Positions 1-10,659 of a stretch of DNA of 64,000 nt are shown here, in pieces. The notes beneath the pieces are model-generated. The model was not told the DNA's origin and did not search any database. It saw only the letters and a program-made list of their open reading frames with translations. The stretch is from positions 5,642,001 through 5,706,000 of the forward strand of contig NC_092329.1 of the NCBI RefSeq assembly GCF_036785885.1. The letters run 5' to 3'. Position 1 is the stretch's first letter. Every line of letters starts with the position of its first letter. The position numbers were made by a program, and so were the translations under genes. Source of the stretch: Coffea arabica. Lineage: Eukaryota > Streptophyta > Magnoliopsida > Gentianales > Rubiaceae.

Positions 1-1835
1 AAGCAGATAAACTGTAGAAGTTGGGGAACGTTAAGAGGAAGTTAGAGGAAAAATAATACGGAAATGGAGAGGCCATATTTGACTGTGGAAGAACGGAATG
101 GAATTATGGAAGTGCCCCATTCAAACACGTGGGTGGTAAATTGGAAGTAATTGAATTTGCTATTAAAACTTGAAAAAGGGTGCCGCCACCTCCAAGTTCT
201 TCTTCTTGGTGGAAGCGACGAGGGAGCTTCATCCCAATAAGTGACATCGGAAAATACCAGAATCTTGACCAATTTCTGTATTATAATTCAAATATTGCTA
301 CTAGCTAACCAGGACTTTACTAATCAATGTATATATATATATGTATATATATAAAACATATTCCACTTTCTAAAGACGACTTGGACATTGATTTGAAAGT
401 AGAAGGTTGGGGTTGTGCAAGTTAAGGCATTGATTTTTCGTTGAGAATGACTTTTTCAACATGATGACAGAACACTAGGTCATGGAGCAATACAACGTAC
501 GGATATTGATGTAAGCGTGAGACTACATAAGCAAGCATCTGTATGAAGATTATACGAAGTATGATTAATTTGTCCTGTAATGTTATCTATGGTGTTTCTT
601 GCTCTTCCTTTGATTGTTAACATTGGCCTATTGCTAGAGTCTTGCAAATTCTCCGTTTCGGTCAGTTTCAGAGAAGCTACATGGAATAGTTGTATGGGTA
701 TTCCAGTAGGCACAAGTGTTTTGACCTTAAATAAGTACTGGCACTATTGTTACATGCCAATGCACAAATAGATGCTTTTTGCAGACTTTTTCCATAGTTT
801 TGGCGTTGTCCTAGTTGAACACAAGTTACAGAATCAATTTTTTTTTATATTATTATTTTCAAGCTAAATTGGGTGAATAGAAAACACCAGGAAACATGAG
901 ATGAAAAGGAAGTTTAAAGAGGACCCGCCAAAGAGGGCTATCTAATTTTTTAGCAGTATCATCCTCATAGGGACTACTGGACTATGATAGCAGTGGATCC
1001 CTATTATTATTATTATTTTTTTCAATAAAAAACAAATTAAACTAATTTTGTCATACTTCAGCATCAGTTTAACATGTGGGTTTCTTGTCATACTAATTTT
1101 GTCCTGTAAAATGTTATCTATGTTGTTTCTTGCTCTTCTCACCCCACCATGCCAATATTGAAGAAAGAAAGAAAGAAATGGCTCCTTTACATTGGTGATT
1201 TTCCCAGAATAAGGCAATATAACGACAGGCCACGTACATTGTCATGCAATTCTCCTTGGCAGAAATTTTTTTTTTTTTTTTCTGATATTGTCCTTATTTA
1301 AGTTATTGCTGGTGATCAAAAATTATGAACTTACTATGTTTTATCACTACCCCATCTTCTTAGCATTATACTTTAGGTATTTCCCCCTCTCCATTTTAGA
1401 TATTTTAACAAATACTTAAAATTCTAAACGATACAACTAAGTATCGATTGAGAGAATTTTATAGAATACGTTTCAAATTAAGCTGCAGCGCCTGCCTCGC
1501 ATGCTACAAGACTTTCAAAGAAAAATAGGTATAGACACATTTTTCTTGGGTGTGGACAGTATTTCAAACAAAGCAAGCGAGTGTGATCAAGGTGAGACGG
1601 CAAGAATGGAAGTCTAATCAACAGTTTTCTAAGTCAACTTGGGGGCTGAATCATGATTTAGTAACAATCACCTCATGAATTTAACATTTGTTCCACTGCA
1701 TGCTATTGAATGTTAAAGCCATCCCTCATTTGAGTTGATTTTTTTTTTTTTTCAATTCAAAGGAGGCTCCAAAGTCACCTTTCATGTGACCATAATGACA
1801 ACTTCATATGTTACAGTAATGTTTATTTAAATTTA
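1..1835. other. Intergenic, no gene recognised
   Basis: No reading frame here has a recognisable domain, and all are short. The stretch is AT-rich with homopolymer runs (for example poly-T near 1266-1281 and 1740-1753). The one internal structure seen is a direct repeat of about 45 bp (about 562-606 and 1095-1139), listed separately. Confidence 0.6.
562..606 (+). repeat. Short direct repeat, copy 1 (copy 2 at about 1095-1139)
   Basis: Both copies read as an 'actaattttgtcctgtaa' start followed by 'tgttatctatg' and 'tgtttcttgctcttc', with a few mismatches and a small indel. They are about 530 bp apart in direct orientation. Either a small local duplication or two fragments of one dispersed repeat; nothing else marks it. 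Confidence 0.6.
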
Positions 1836-2179
1836 GAGTTTGACAGCCACTAAACCATTTATCAGTTCAAGTTATAACCATCAAACAATTTTTCATCACA
1901 AGTTGGCCATTAAACTCAGTACACCCATGACCATTGCATCAATTAATACTCTTAATCTATGAAATAAGCAGAACACGTGGTATAGTTTTGCTCTTAATCG
2001 TGTAAGTGGTGGATAAAATTACTCCTACACTTTGCTACATGTTCTGCTTATTTCATAGATTAAGAGCATTAATCGACGCAATGGTCAAGAGTGTATTGAT
2101 TAGTTAGGTGAGTGGCCAATTTGTGACGAAAATTATTTGATCCGACTAATAATTTAGTGGCTGCTGAGATTTTTTGCCC
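1836..2179. mobile_element. Foldback MITE, probably Mutator-like
   Basis: A 344-bp palindrome-like element. The left arm (about 1905-1980) and right arm (about 2038-2125) are near-perfect reverse complements; both contain 'aatctatgaaataagcagaa' or its complement. The outer ends also pair around 'cagccactaaa'. The element is flanked by the 9-bp direct repeat ttaaattta (1827-1835 and 2180-2188), the length typical of Mutator-superfamily insertions. It has no coding capacity. It lies about 300 bp downstream of the PIP-like gene at 2484-2774. A transcript through it would fold into a long hairpin, a possible small-RNA source (inference). Confidence 0.72.
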
Positions 2180-2483
2180 TTAAATTTACACAGAGAATCC
2201 ATCTAAGAAAGGGAAATTTCCATTGGCTTCTTGAATATATGTAGAGAATATAAACATACAGGCTACAAAAATTAGAACACAAAAAAGAGAATATTTTGGT
2301 CAAAAGAGTACAATTTATTGCTTCAATTAACGCACAAAAATGAAGAAGAATGGAAGCATTGCTTCAACAGGTTCAAAATAATAGAAAGAATGCAAGCTCG
2401 TAATTATTGTCATTACAAGTCGTTTTTGGAGAAAACTAAAAGAACAACAAATGTGTGGGAGCAATAGGGGTGAGAAGATAAAA

Positions 2484-2774
2484 TCAATTTCCCTGTCCAG
2501 GACTCGGGCCAGATCTTTTATTCTCCTCCATGGTTAGAGCAGTGGGGGATTCGTGTCCACGTCCCCCGCCACTGGGTCCTCCTGTTTTAATGGCTTCGAG
2601 TACCCCTGCAACATTCAACATTTCCTTGATGGAATTATCTATAGCACTCTCATTAATCTTTTCATCTTTGAGCGGACGAGCTTCGACATTGATGGAAACA
2701 AAACAGCTCAAGAAGAGAACAACAAGAAGGATCACGGCCATCCCGAGAGATTTCAGATTTCTTGTTGCTGCCAT
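2484..2774 (-). CDS. PIP/PIPL secreted signalling peptide precursor with two motif copies
   Basis: A 96-residue precursor, single exon. The ATG at 2774 is chosen because the upstream in-frame codon is TTG, not ATG. Residues 1-32 form a signal peptide with a hydrophobic core (about 12-29) and a likely cleavage after VEA. The middle is variable and acidic, as in other peptide hormone precursors. Two motif copies are visible: GGPSGGGRGH (65-74) and SGPSPGQGN (88-96, the C-terminus). The family consensus is SGPSxxGxGH, the motif of PAMP-induced secreted peptides sensed in Arabidopsis by the receptor kinase RLK7; some family members carry two copies. Oddities: the internal copy starts with Gly rather than Ser, and the terminal copy ends in Asn instead of His and lacks one residue. 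The expected role is apoplastic signalling after proteolytic release. An AT-rich TATA-like sequence lies near 2817-2827 on the minus strand. Confidence 0.85.
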   Translation of the reverse strand: MAATRNLKSLGMAVILLVVLFLSCFVSINVEARPLKDEKINESAIDNSIKEMLNVAGVLEAIKTGGPSGGGRGHESPTALTMEENKRSGPSPGQGN

Positions 2775-4490
2775 CTTTGACAATGCAGTGATTAATGAAT
2801 GAAAATGCTGAGGGAGGCTATATTAATTCAACTCAATACTAGATTGTAGTACTAGGTTACTTGGGAGTTTTTGGTACAACGTTAGTCACGAGGTTTGAAT
2901 CCCATATTTATAGTGTTCGACTTCGAGGAGCAGGTAGAAAACGAAGATGTTCCAGCAGTACTGGTGCAAGAAGATTTCATTTGACCAAATGTTCCAAGCT
3001 TGAACACACGGAGTCATGGACGGTCGGAGGGTGCCGCCCTGGAATAATTGCTTTGAAAGTCACGGGCAAAGAATTTTTACTGCGAATTTGGAGAAAATGC
3101 AGTTCAAACTTCAAACAGCAGTTGGATTGCATGGATTCTGGTCTAACTTTTACAATGTAAGATTTCTATGATTTACTAAAAATAGTGGCTTGGACTAAAG
3201 GATATAATTGCTAACTGAGAATACAAGTATGTTTCACAAAGAAGAGAGAAATTGGAACTATACTTGGTGCTTCGCGTTTTCTTATGATTCCCTGTTTCAC
3301 ATTTGATTTCTCAAAGGCTTGGCGTAATTGCCTACGTTCTAAGTAAAGAATTTTGACGAAAGGAATTATCCAGGAAGGACTATACACGCGACTAATTCCT
3401 ACCTCGGTAGTACTGGTAAACATGCATGCCATATTGCATATTTGCATTACGAGACTTATGATAAAACGTAATTAGTGATCCCACATTCTCTATCAATTCC
3501 TTTCCACCTTTTGGGCTTTTAGCTTTTCTGGTAATGATTTTCTTGGAAGTCAATTGGAGACCAAGATTTTTGTCCTTTGACTGCTCTTTCATGTGGTATA
3601 TAGGATGGGATCGTGTGTGAACGAACATATACAGAGGTACGTAGTGGAAAAGCTATTTGCTTTGAAAAATAAGAGGCAACCAGTAAAGAAGCGGCCATTG
3701 CAGCTTTGAAAATTAAGCAAAACAAAATCCCGAGTTGCAAAAGAAGTTTTTCTTTTTATGACCACTGTAATAATGATTAATGGGTGGCCCCAGAAAGGAC
3801 TAATCAAAAAATGTTTCCTGCAACAATAGGATTTTGTCTACTGTCCACTCAATGAGTTGATGGGAATAGGATAATATGCTTTCCTTTGTATTGGGAAGTA
3901 CATCGTTGATGACGTTGATGTAGCCAGCAAGCAAATGGAAGCCAGGCAGAACCAGCAGTTTCTTTGATTATTTGTCTCCTCGGTCCATTCACGATCAGAG
4001 AAGGCAAATTGCCCAGATTTTCTGCTAGCTAGTTTTAATACTACTATATGTTTTAAGTAAAGACTCATGATAATCTCCCAAGCTTATGATAATCTGAGCA
4101 GGTATGTATCATGGGAAACAAATACATGGCCTGTTTACAGGACATAGATTTCACGTATACTCCGAGGACGTGGTAATTAAGGATCTTTCTAACATAGTAG
4201 CTAGGTGTTATAACCACCCAGCCCCCAAAAATTTTTTTTTTTCTTAACATTCAATTGCAATATCAATACTACTGTGTCCTTAGCTGTTCTTATAAACTTG
4301 TATGATATGATTGGACCGGACCATATTACAATAATTTGCAAGGCAGAATGATACAAAATAAGTTGATATAATTGCTCGAGGGTTATCAGGTACGCTGTGC
4401 TGTGGTTCAAACCAAACAATAAAATGATGCTAATCGTGTTGCTGGGATGATGCTAATCGTATGTTTCACCTGCCACTTATAATATATACT

Positions 4491-4600
4491 TCCTATTTGG
4501 ATTGTTATTTTTTTGGAGGTTTTTATAGATTAATCTACTGAAGCAATATGATGATGTACGTGCGATAAAAGATGATTGAAAAATGTGTTCATAAAAAAAA
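4491..4600 (+). repeat. Dispersed GTTTGGATTG-type MITE fragment
   Basis: It starts 'tatttggattgttattttt' and runs into 'gatgattgaaaaatgtgttc'. The same order of blocks is found near 6036, 8041 (reverse), 9721, 30953 and 31141 in this window. The right end is eroded. No coding capacity. Family membership is inferred by eye. Confidence 0.45.
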
Positions 4601-6035
4601 AAAGAAAAAAGAAGAAGATAATTTAGCTCGAATCAAACCTCCCCTCGCTGGATTTAGTATCAGTTGATCAGCTGGTGATCTTCATTCCCCAACATTTCCT
4701 AAACAGACTTGCTCAGTCGAAGTCTGCCTTGGACTGGTGGATGATCCACAAGGACATGGGTAGTGAGTGAATCGGTTGTCTCATTGCCCATGACTCCATG
4801 CAAGTATTGGACGACCAGCTGGCCTGTGTCACGTTTTAGAGAAAAGTTCCAAAATGGTCGAGGCTCAATATGAATTATGAACCAACCCAAATTCATTGGG
4901 ACTGAACGGCCGACGACTTCTAATCCTATGCCACTTTCTTGCATCATCAGAACAAAATTTTTTGTTTTTTATTAATTGGTTTCTTCCCCTCTTTCCCTTT
5001 CTATAAATCGTCCATTGGCGGAGCTATATACGATTGAGGGTGGGCAATTGCCGCCACCTCAGATTTTTAAAATCCTCTTTTATACCTTAAAACTATTATT
5101 AATTAATTACATCTCAACCTAATTATAGTTTAATAATTTGTATCCCCCTTAAATTACAAGGATTATGTATTTATTGCACACCCTCAATTCTCAAACAAAA
5201 CAATGAGGGGGCACTTAGTAAATTTTTGGATTAATCAAAATTCCATGTATAACAAGAAACGAGTGAAGCAAACTCCAAAAAATAAAAAAGAAGATAATAC
5301 ATGTGCGAAATGTCAGATAATACCGCATTGGATTGAGAGTAATATGAAAGGGATAGCCAATTAAATTTAATGTGTTTAAGAGAGAAAAGAGCTAATTATG
5401 AGGAAACAAGAACAAAGAAAAGTACACTTGGAATATTTCTTTCTTTACTGAATTTGAATTACATTTTACCATTACTCTTTTTACTTGGTTGGTTTATTAA
5501 CTCACCCTTGGATGATTTGTAATTGCGTAACTTATTTTGGATATTAAATACGCTGCAATTTAATACGCATTAATTATGCATATAATTTTGTAAAACACTA
5601 ATATTAGTTATTCAGCTACCAACTAACTAATAAAATGAGTGAAAAATTGAAAATGCCAATTCTAATTTTTGCTTCTCAAGGAAACACTTATAAGAGAATT
5701 TCACTAGATGATTTTGGGTAGTTTAACAAACTTGTTAGCCACACTAGATTTGTTAAGATTAGTCATCTTATGCTAACCATCAATTAATAATACAATACAC
5801 AACACATTACATAAGAGATTAGGCATTTTCACATTTTGGAGTTGCTCATATCACAAAGATAGTTGTTTTGAGTTACGACAACTCCAACCACCACCAATAT
5901 TTGATTTTTAATCCAACACTTATATTATCCAATAATAGACTGTTACCTCCCCCCCTCTCCTAACTATGGGTCCATGACTGGACTGCTGTTTTGGTTCCTA
6001 AGATAAAGTGGAAACACAAACAAAACACCATATCC

Positions 6036-6142
6036 CGTTTAGATTACTATTTTTGGAAATTTTTATAAAAAGTGAATAAAAAATGTGTTTACAAAAAATA
6101 TAAACATTTTTTTTTGGGTCCAAAAACTGTAATCCAAGCATC
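6036..6142 (+). repeat. Dispersed GTTTGGATTG-type MITE copy
   Basis: It opens with 'cccgtttagattactattttt' and closes with 'ctgtaatccaagca', giving roughly inverted ends. The centre holds 'aaaaaatgtgtttacaaaaa', as in the sister copies. About 107 bp, non-coding. Confidence 0.5.
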
Positions 6143-6879
6143 ACCAATTAGACATGAATCAGTTCGGCTCTCAATATCCTCTGTTAATTTCATGAAATTA
6201 GCATACTAGTTTAAAGGCTTAAAACCCCCATATAACAGAAGAAATCTGCCTACATAATCCACTTTGTACGCCGAATTTCTAAATACAAATTCCCCAATTT
6301 ATCGAGACAAATTTCACATTTTAAGACTCTTTAGCATGAATTTTTTTTAAACCCATAGTATTTACTCTTAGATTTTTTCACATAAAGAACATCTTTTTTT
6401 TTTCTTAAATTGGGTGAGCACTAAAAGAGGAAATAAAGCAAACAATTAAATTTGTCAAAGGTTCTATTGCCTGAAGATTTTCAGTCAGTATTATTTTAAA
6501 AAAAAAAAAAAACTGCTCCGGAAATAATCCAGATTTTTCACTGGTAAGGAAACGTACTAAAAAATTAAAATAGAAAGAAAGAAATGTTGAATCCTTCTCC
6601 GCCAGCTTCCGGAGAATAGTTAGTAGTAGCATTACACAGTACAAGATCTCTGAAATAAGATCATTAGTAGTTTAATTACACCAAGGTTGAAATAATCAGA
6701 AAAGGAACTAAAAATACAACAATGCGAAACAAATCTAGCTTACAATCCGATACATATTACCCGTAGAAATACAAATTAATTGAAAATCAAACACTAGATT
6801 ATTAGAGTACCCAAAAACAAAAAAAAAAAAAAATGCAAAGTGGAAAGTTAATTCCAAATTTAGAATGCTTCAAGGAATT

Positions 6880-7395
6880 TCATTTCCCTCGGTTATTGAA
6901 ATTCATCTTTTCATAATACCGAATCGAAAGCAGCGATAGCGAGAGGTTAACCTCGTCTTTTCCCCACCGTGTTTTCACACCGGTGCCGGAAGACTTGGCC
7001 GGAACCGGCGGAGCTGGGGGAAGGCACGGCCATGCGGAAGACACCGGTCGAGAAGACGACGAAGATGACGATGGCTTCAGAAGCGGCCAGAGGTAGAGCG
7101 AGTAAAGCCGCCGGAAGCCGCCTAGGGCGAGTACCACCGACCGGAGCTGAAGCGGATTTTTGGCGTAATGTTCGGTGCAGATCAGCTCCCAAAGCCGCTC
7201 GTCTTGAGCAGCCCTGCTCCACTGCTGGCTGACGCAAGCCGCCGCCGCTAACGTCCGCGCGTCCACGTGTTTCAACACCTCGTATAACAGATTGTCATCC
7301 GATAAAACCGCCTCTCCTGCTCCACAATCTTCTTCAGCCCTGGTCTTCTTCTTGATTATTTGCTCCTCCTCGCCGGCGATAACTGGTCGCTTCAT
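6880..7395 (-). CDS. GID2: Gibberellin F-box protein GID2/SLY1
   Basis: A 171-residue protein, single exon. It is the F-box subunit of an SCF E3 ubiquitin ligase that binds DELLA repressors once gibberellin-GID1 has engaged them and sends them to the proteasome in the nucleus. The ATG at 7395 gives the family's usual N-terminus (MKRP, then a basic KKK patch). Reading further upstream adds a Pro-rich stretch unlike the family. An F-box covers about 31-72 (LLYEVLKHVDARTLA, then ERLWELIC). The GGF segment is at about 87-105 (VVLALGGFRRLYSLYLWP). The C-terminal LSL segment is at about 143-165 (RWGKDEVNLSLSLLSIRYYE), followed by EKMNFNNRG. A low-complexity run of Ser (109-115) and a Pro-rich linker separate GGF from LSL. 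Length is within the family range. No lesion seen; it looks functional. Confidence 0.95.
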   Translation of the reverse strand: MKRPVIAGEEEQIIKKKTRAEEDCGAGEAVLSDDNLLYEVLKHVDARTLAAAACVSQQWSRAAQDERLWELICTEHYAKNPLQLRSVVLALGGFRRLYSLYLWPLLKPSSSSSSSRPVSSAWPCLPPAPPVPAKSSGTGVKTRWGKDEVNLSLSLLSIRYYEKMNFNNRGK

Positions 7396-8040
7396 CGACG
7401 GACTCCGGATCTGAAACGCTATGATTAACGAATTTTGATGCTTTCCAGAAAAAAATGGGGGGCTGTTTGGCGAGGGGTTTAATTTAATTAGGGCTAGGCA
7501 AGTTTTTTGGGGGGGCGGTGGGGGGGTTGAGTGTTGTCGAAGAGGACAAAAGAAGAAATTAATGCTGATTTCGAAGTTTTCAGCTGTCATGTGAAATGAC
7601 TAAATTCTCCCTGTGATAATAACAGTGTCTACAGTGTGGGTTTTGTCAGTTTGCTGCTGTAAAGTCAACAGTAATGGCTGGGTTTGGTACATTGCTTTGG
7701 CTTTTTCCTTGTTGTTTTGATTAACTTGCCTGTTGCTTATGCCTTATTGTACTAGTTCGAGTAATTTCTCCTTTGGCAAAATAAAAATAAATGGTTCTCT
7801 TTTGGAATTATCAAAAAAAAAAAAATCCTGTGCGTTTTTACGAATTGCTATTTATACCAGGCTTTGCAAATTGTTAATATCTAGCATAGGTTCCCATCCC
7901 ATTTTGGGATGAGACAAATAGTTTGTACGGGTGTTCGAAACTTTGTTCAATGAAGGGTCTGGCAAGGAGCACGACCCGAGTAGAATGATCCTGACACGTA
8001 TTCATTCAGAGAGGATTCATCCCTCTACTTTCAGCAAATA

Positions 8041-8211
8041 GTTTGTTTGGATTGGGCTTTATTTCCCTAAATTTATTTGCTTACATCATCATTACAATTT
8101 TTAATACACCTTTTTATCTTTCCAATTACCTTTTTATCTCACATACATCACATCACAAAAAGTGCTACAGTAAAAATATCTCTAATAATTCACAATACAA
8201 ACAGACCTTAG
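8041..8211 (-). repeat. Dispersed GTTTGGATTG-type MITE, inverted copy
   Basis: The ends are 'gtttgtttggattgggctt' and 'caatacaaacagacctt'. Reverse-complemented, the interior reads 'tttttactgtagcacttttt' and then 'gatgtatgtgagataaaaag', matching the block order of the copy at 9721. About 170 bp, non-coding. Target duplications were not resolved. Confidence 0.5.
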
Positions 8212-9720
8212 GAAGCACCTCGGCTTTAAGGATCTTTAGCAAGTGCCTTTTTTACATGCTTGAAAGTAAAAATTTACATTCCATAAATAGATTGTAGGTT
8301 CCACAAAAATGAAAAATCTTGCACGATACCCGAATTCTGAAATGTTTGGAGTAAAAGGAAATTTATATACAAAAAAGTGGGTAAAGAGGAGGATCGTTAG
8401 AGTATTTTCCGTCAAATTCAATATTCTGACGACGGTTAGAGGTAAGAAGGGTGTAAAAAGGAATTGAAAGATTAAAAAAATTATGACCATCGTCCAAATA
8501 TGTTAAAAAAAGAGCTCGTTTTTTTCCTAATTACTAATAATTATGCATAATATTTTGCTCGTGGATATTATCAAATCGTTGGCATAACGGAAAACATGTG
8601 AAAGTAATTATTCTGTTTGGCGGAAAGCAAAAAGAATCGGGCAATAGTATGCACTGAAGCAACAACAAGGTTACAAAAGTTAAAAGAATATTAGAAAGTA
8701 ATAATGCGAGCAGAAAGGATGAGGGGAAAGAACGTAGCTTAAGGTACTTGATTAGTCTGTGTCCTTTTCTTGTAGCTGTCAAATTTGTTTTTTCTTTTCA
8801 GTAGAGTTCAAAACAATAATATCCTGAAGATTTCTTTAACTAAGACCGACACTTTGGCTTTTGCTTGAACACAATAGATGTCTGGTTACCAGCTTATCTT
8901 ATTCTCAAGTAGTATAATAATATACAAACAATTCGTGCATACTCTAGTTTTTCAGTAATTTCCATTGCAAAGTCAACTTGTTTAGGGAAAGCATTTTACT
9001 GTAACGCAATCGACAAATAATACGCTTAGCCTCCAAGTAAAAAAGGAAAAGTTTAATCGCAGGGAACTTTTGATTTGTACGTCTAATTTCGCTGTCATTA
9101 ACTGTTTTTGGATGTTATTGTGATGGCAGCTACCTTGAATTAGACAGCTCAAATTGTAAATCATCAACTCATCAAACCAAAGAGAAGAAAAGTTGCCATC
9201 GAACTGCAGAAAAAAAACAAGAAGCAAAAAGAAAATACGTTGGCTCCAATTGACATGTGTACTCTTTTTCTTGGTTTTGATAGCAAAATTGACATCTTCT
9301 AGAGAACGAAAGAAATCTAACTCGTTTGGATTGCTATTTTTAACGCAAACTAAAATAAGATTAAACCCCCAAGAAAGCTAGAGCATAGCTCTACAATGGC
9401 TTGATCGTGGGAAATTTAAGAGTTTATTTTGGTTTTTTGGTTCAAGAATTAAATTTCTTAGAGAGTTTGGAATTGAAGCATTGAATTTACCTATTTGGAA
9501 CATTCGAACAATGAAGTTTATTTCTAGTCTAAAGTTGTTCACGCTTAACTTCAAAGGAATATTATCAAATTATTACTGCTATTATAGGAATCAATTTGTG
9601 GGCAAAGCTACGATGTGGCTAGTTTGCAACAAAATGTGGTCAAATCAAAATAGATCAATTAATAAGGTCGAGTCATTTTTTCAACAAAAGGAGTTCTTGT
9701 ACTCGAGTCTCACCACTAAT

Positions 9721-9858
9721 AGTTTGGATTGCATTTTCTTGGATTTTTTGTAGAAAAATTACTGTAATGATTTGATGTATGTGAAGAAAAAAAGTAATTG
9801 AAAAATGTGATCACGAAAAATGACATAATTTTTCGTCGAAAAATGTCTGTCCAAACGG
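9721..9858 (+). repeat. Dispersed GTTTGGATTG-type MITE, best-preserved copy
   Basis: It begins 'agtttggattgcattttctt', holds 'attactgtaatgatttgatg' and 'gtaattgaaaaatgtgatca', and ends 'ctgtccaaacgggg', so the termini are partly inverted. The copy at 30953-31078 is clearly of the same family. Non-coding. Confidence 0.55.
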
Positions 9859-10291
9859 GGTAGTGGACGATTTGTGAAAATTCTTGTAAGCAACACCTAA
9901 TTCCGAGCTTGCCGTGCTCATGATGATGATCACAACTGGATCGATCTAAAGAGGCAATTAAAGCAGCCCAGAGATTATGAGTTTTGTAGAATCAAGCCCC
10001 CCTTGTCCATTCGTTTTACTCAATCAATCGTTTCCTTGGAAATCTGAGAAATGCAAAAGGCCCAGTCGTTATTGGGCTTTCACTTCAATTCTCGGCAAGT
10101 GCCTGCATCGAGCGCAAATTGAAAATTTTCAAGTCAACTCTTATGTAGTATAACCAAAGAACAGCCAAGTACTTTGAACTTTCCATTCCATTGAAAAAAT
10201 GGGACTGTTGAAAGTTAAAAAAATAAAAAGAGAGAAAGGGAAAGAACACACAAAAAGATACAATAGAAACTTGGCATGGCATCTGCGAATA

Positions 10292-10552
10292 CTAGTGACC
10301 GGTTCCCCCATTGCTTGGGCCAGAATATGCTCGATACTCTGTTCCCTTTGAGGACGAGTAGCTGTGAAAAGTCGCTGATTTTGAATGTTTTAGAACAAAC
10401 GTTTGTTCATCAGCTGAATCCAACTTTTGTGAAGGACCTCGATGTTTAAGGTGCCTGGAGCCATCGACATTGATCATCAAGGATGACAGTAATAACATGA
10501 AAACGATGATTGAAGTTGTCTTGAATAAGAGGAAACCATGAGTTTGCTTCAT
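10292..10552 (-). CDS. PIP/PIPL secreted signalling peptide precursor
   Basis: An 86-residue precursor when started at the ATG at 10552. It has an N-terminal signal peptide with a hydrophobic core (about 12-28) and likely cleavage after NVDG. A variable middle region follows, and the C-terminus is SGPSNGGTGH (77-86), an exact match to the SGPSxxGxGH pattern of PAMP-induced peptides and PIP-like peptides. An in-frame ATG at 10627 would add 25 residues ahead of the hydrophobic core. I prefer 10552 because a TATA box at about 10637-10647 would place transcription start near 10610-10618, after the upstream ATG, and because the signal peptide then begins at residue 1. Expected role: an apoplastic peptide signal for a receptor kinase. 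Intact, single exon. Confidence 0.83.
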   Translation of the reverse strand: MKQTHGFLLFKTTSIIVFMLLLSSLMINVDGSRHLKHRGPSQKLDSADEQTFVLKHSKSATFHSYSSSKGTEYRAYSGPSNGGTGH

Positions 10553-10636
10553 GTTTTCTTGAACGGGCGCAGTAATCTGCAGGCAGCCTCTCTCGAATGT
10601 ATTGCTTCTTGCAGCTGATTTCTTCATCAAGTGCTA

Positions 10637-10647
10637 CGAGTATATAT
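10637..10647 (-). promoter_or_regulatory. TATA box of the PIP-like gene at 10292-10552
   Basis: The minus strand reads 'agtatatatactc' about 85-95 bp before the chosen ATG. A start site about 25-32 bp downstream gives a 5' leader of roughly 60 bp and excludes the in-frame ATG at 10627. Confidence 0.55.
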
Positions 10648-10659
10648 ACTATATTGAAA

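Larger units (their letters stand above)
2900..6879. other. Intergenic, no gene recognised
   Basis: Several reading frames of 60-100 codons occur here, but none has a domain, signal peptide or codon pattern that I can support. The stretch is AT-rich with simple runs. Two copies of a dispersed GTTTGGATT-type repeat are visible near 4491-4600 and 6036-6142. The region 5000-5900 looks like old repeat-derived DNA with no clear ends. Confidence 0.5.
7396..10291. other. Intergenic, no gene recognised
   Basis: This holds the 5' flank of the GID2-like gene, then AT-rich spacer. I see no supported gene. Two dispersed-repeat copies (8041-8211 reverse, 9721-9858 forward) are listed separately. Short frames near 8236-8490, 8534-8782 and 9481-9753 lack any recognisable feature. 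Confidence 0.5.

Noticed and set aside
2530-2802. Plus-strand frames overlapping the first PIP-like gene
   Set aside because: Antisense shadows of a gene supported by signal peptide and motif.
3392-4419. Cluster of 70-80-codon minus-strand frames
   Set aside because: No homology to known domains, mutually overlapping in different frames, AT-rich composition.
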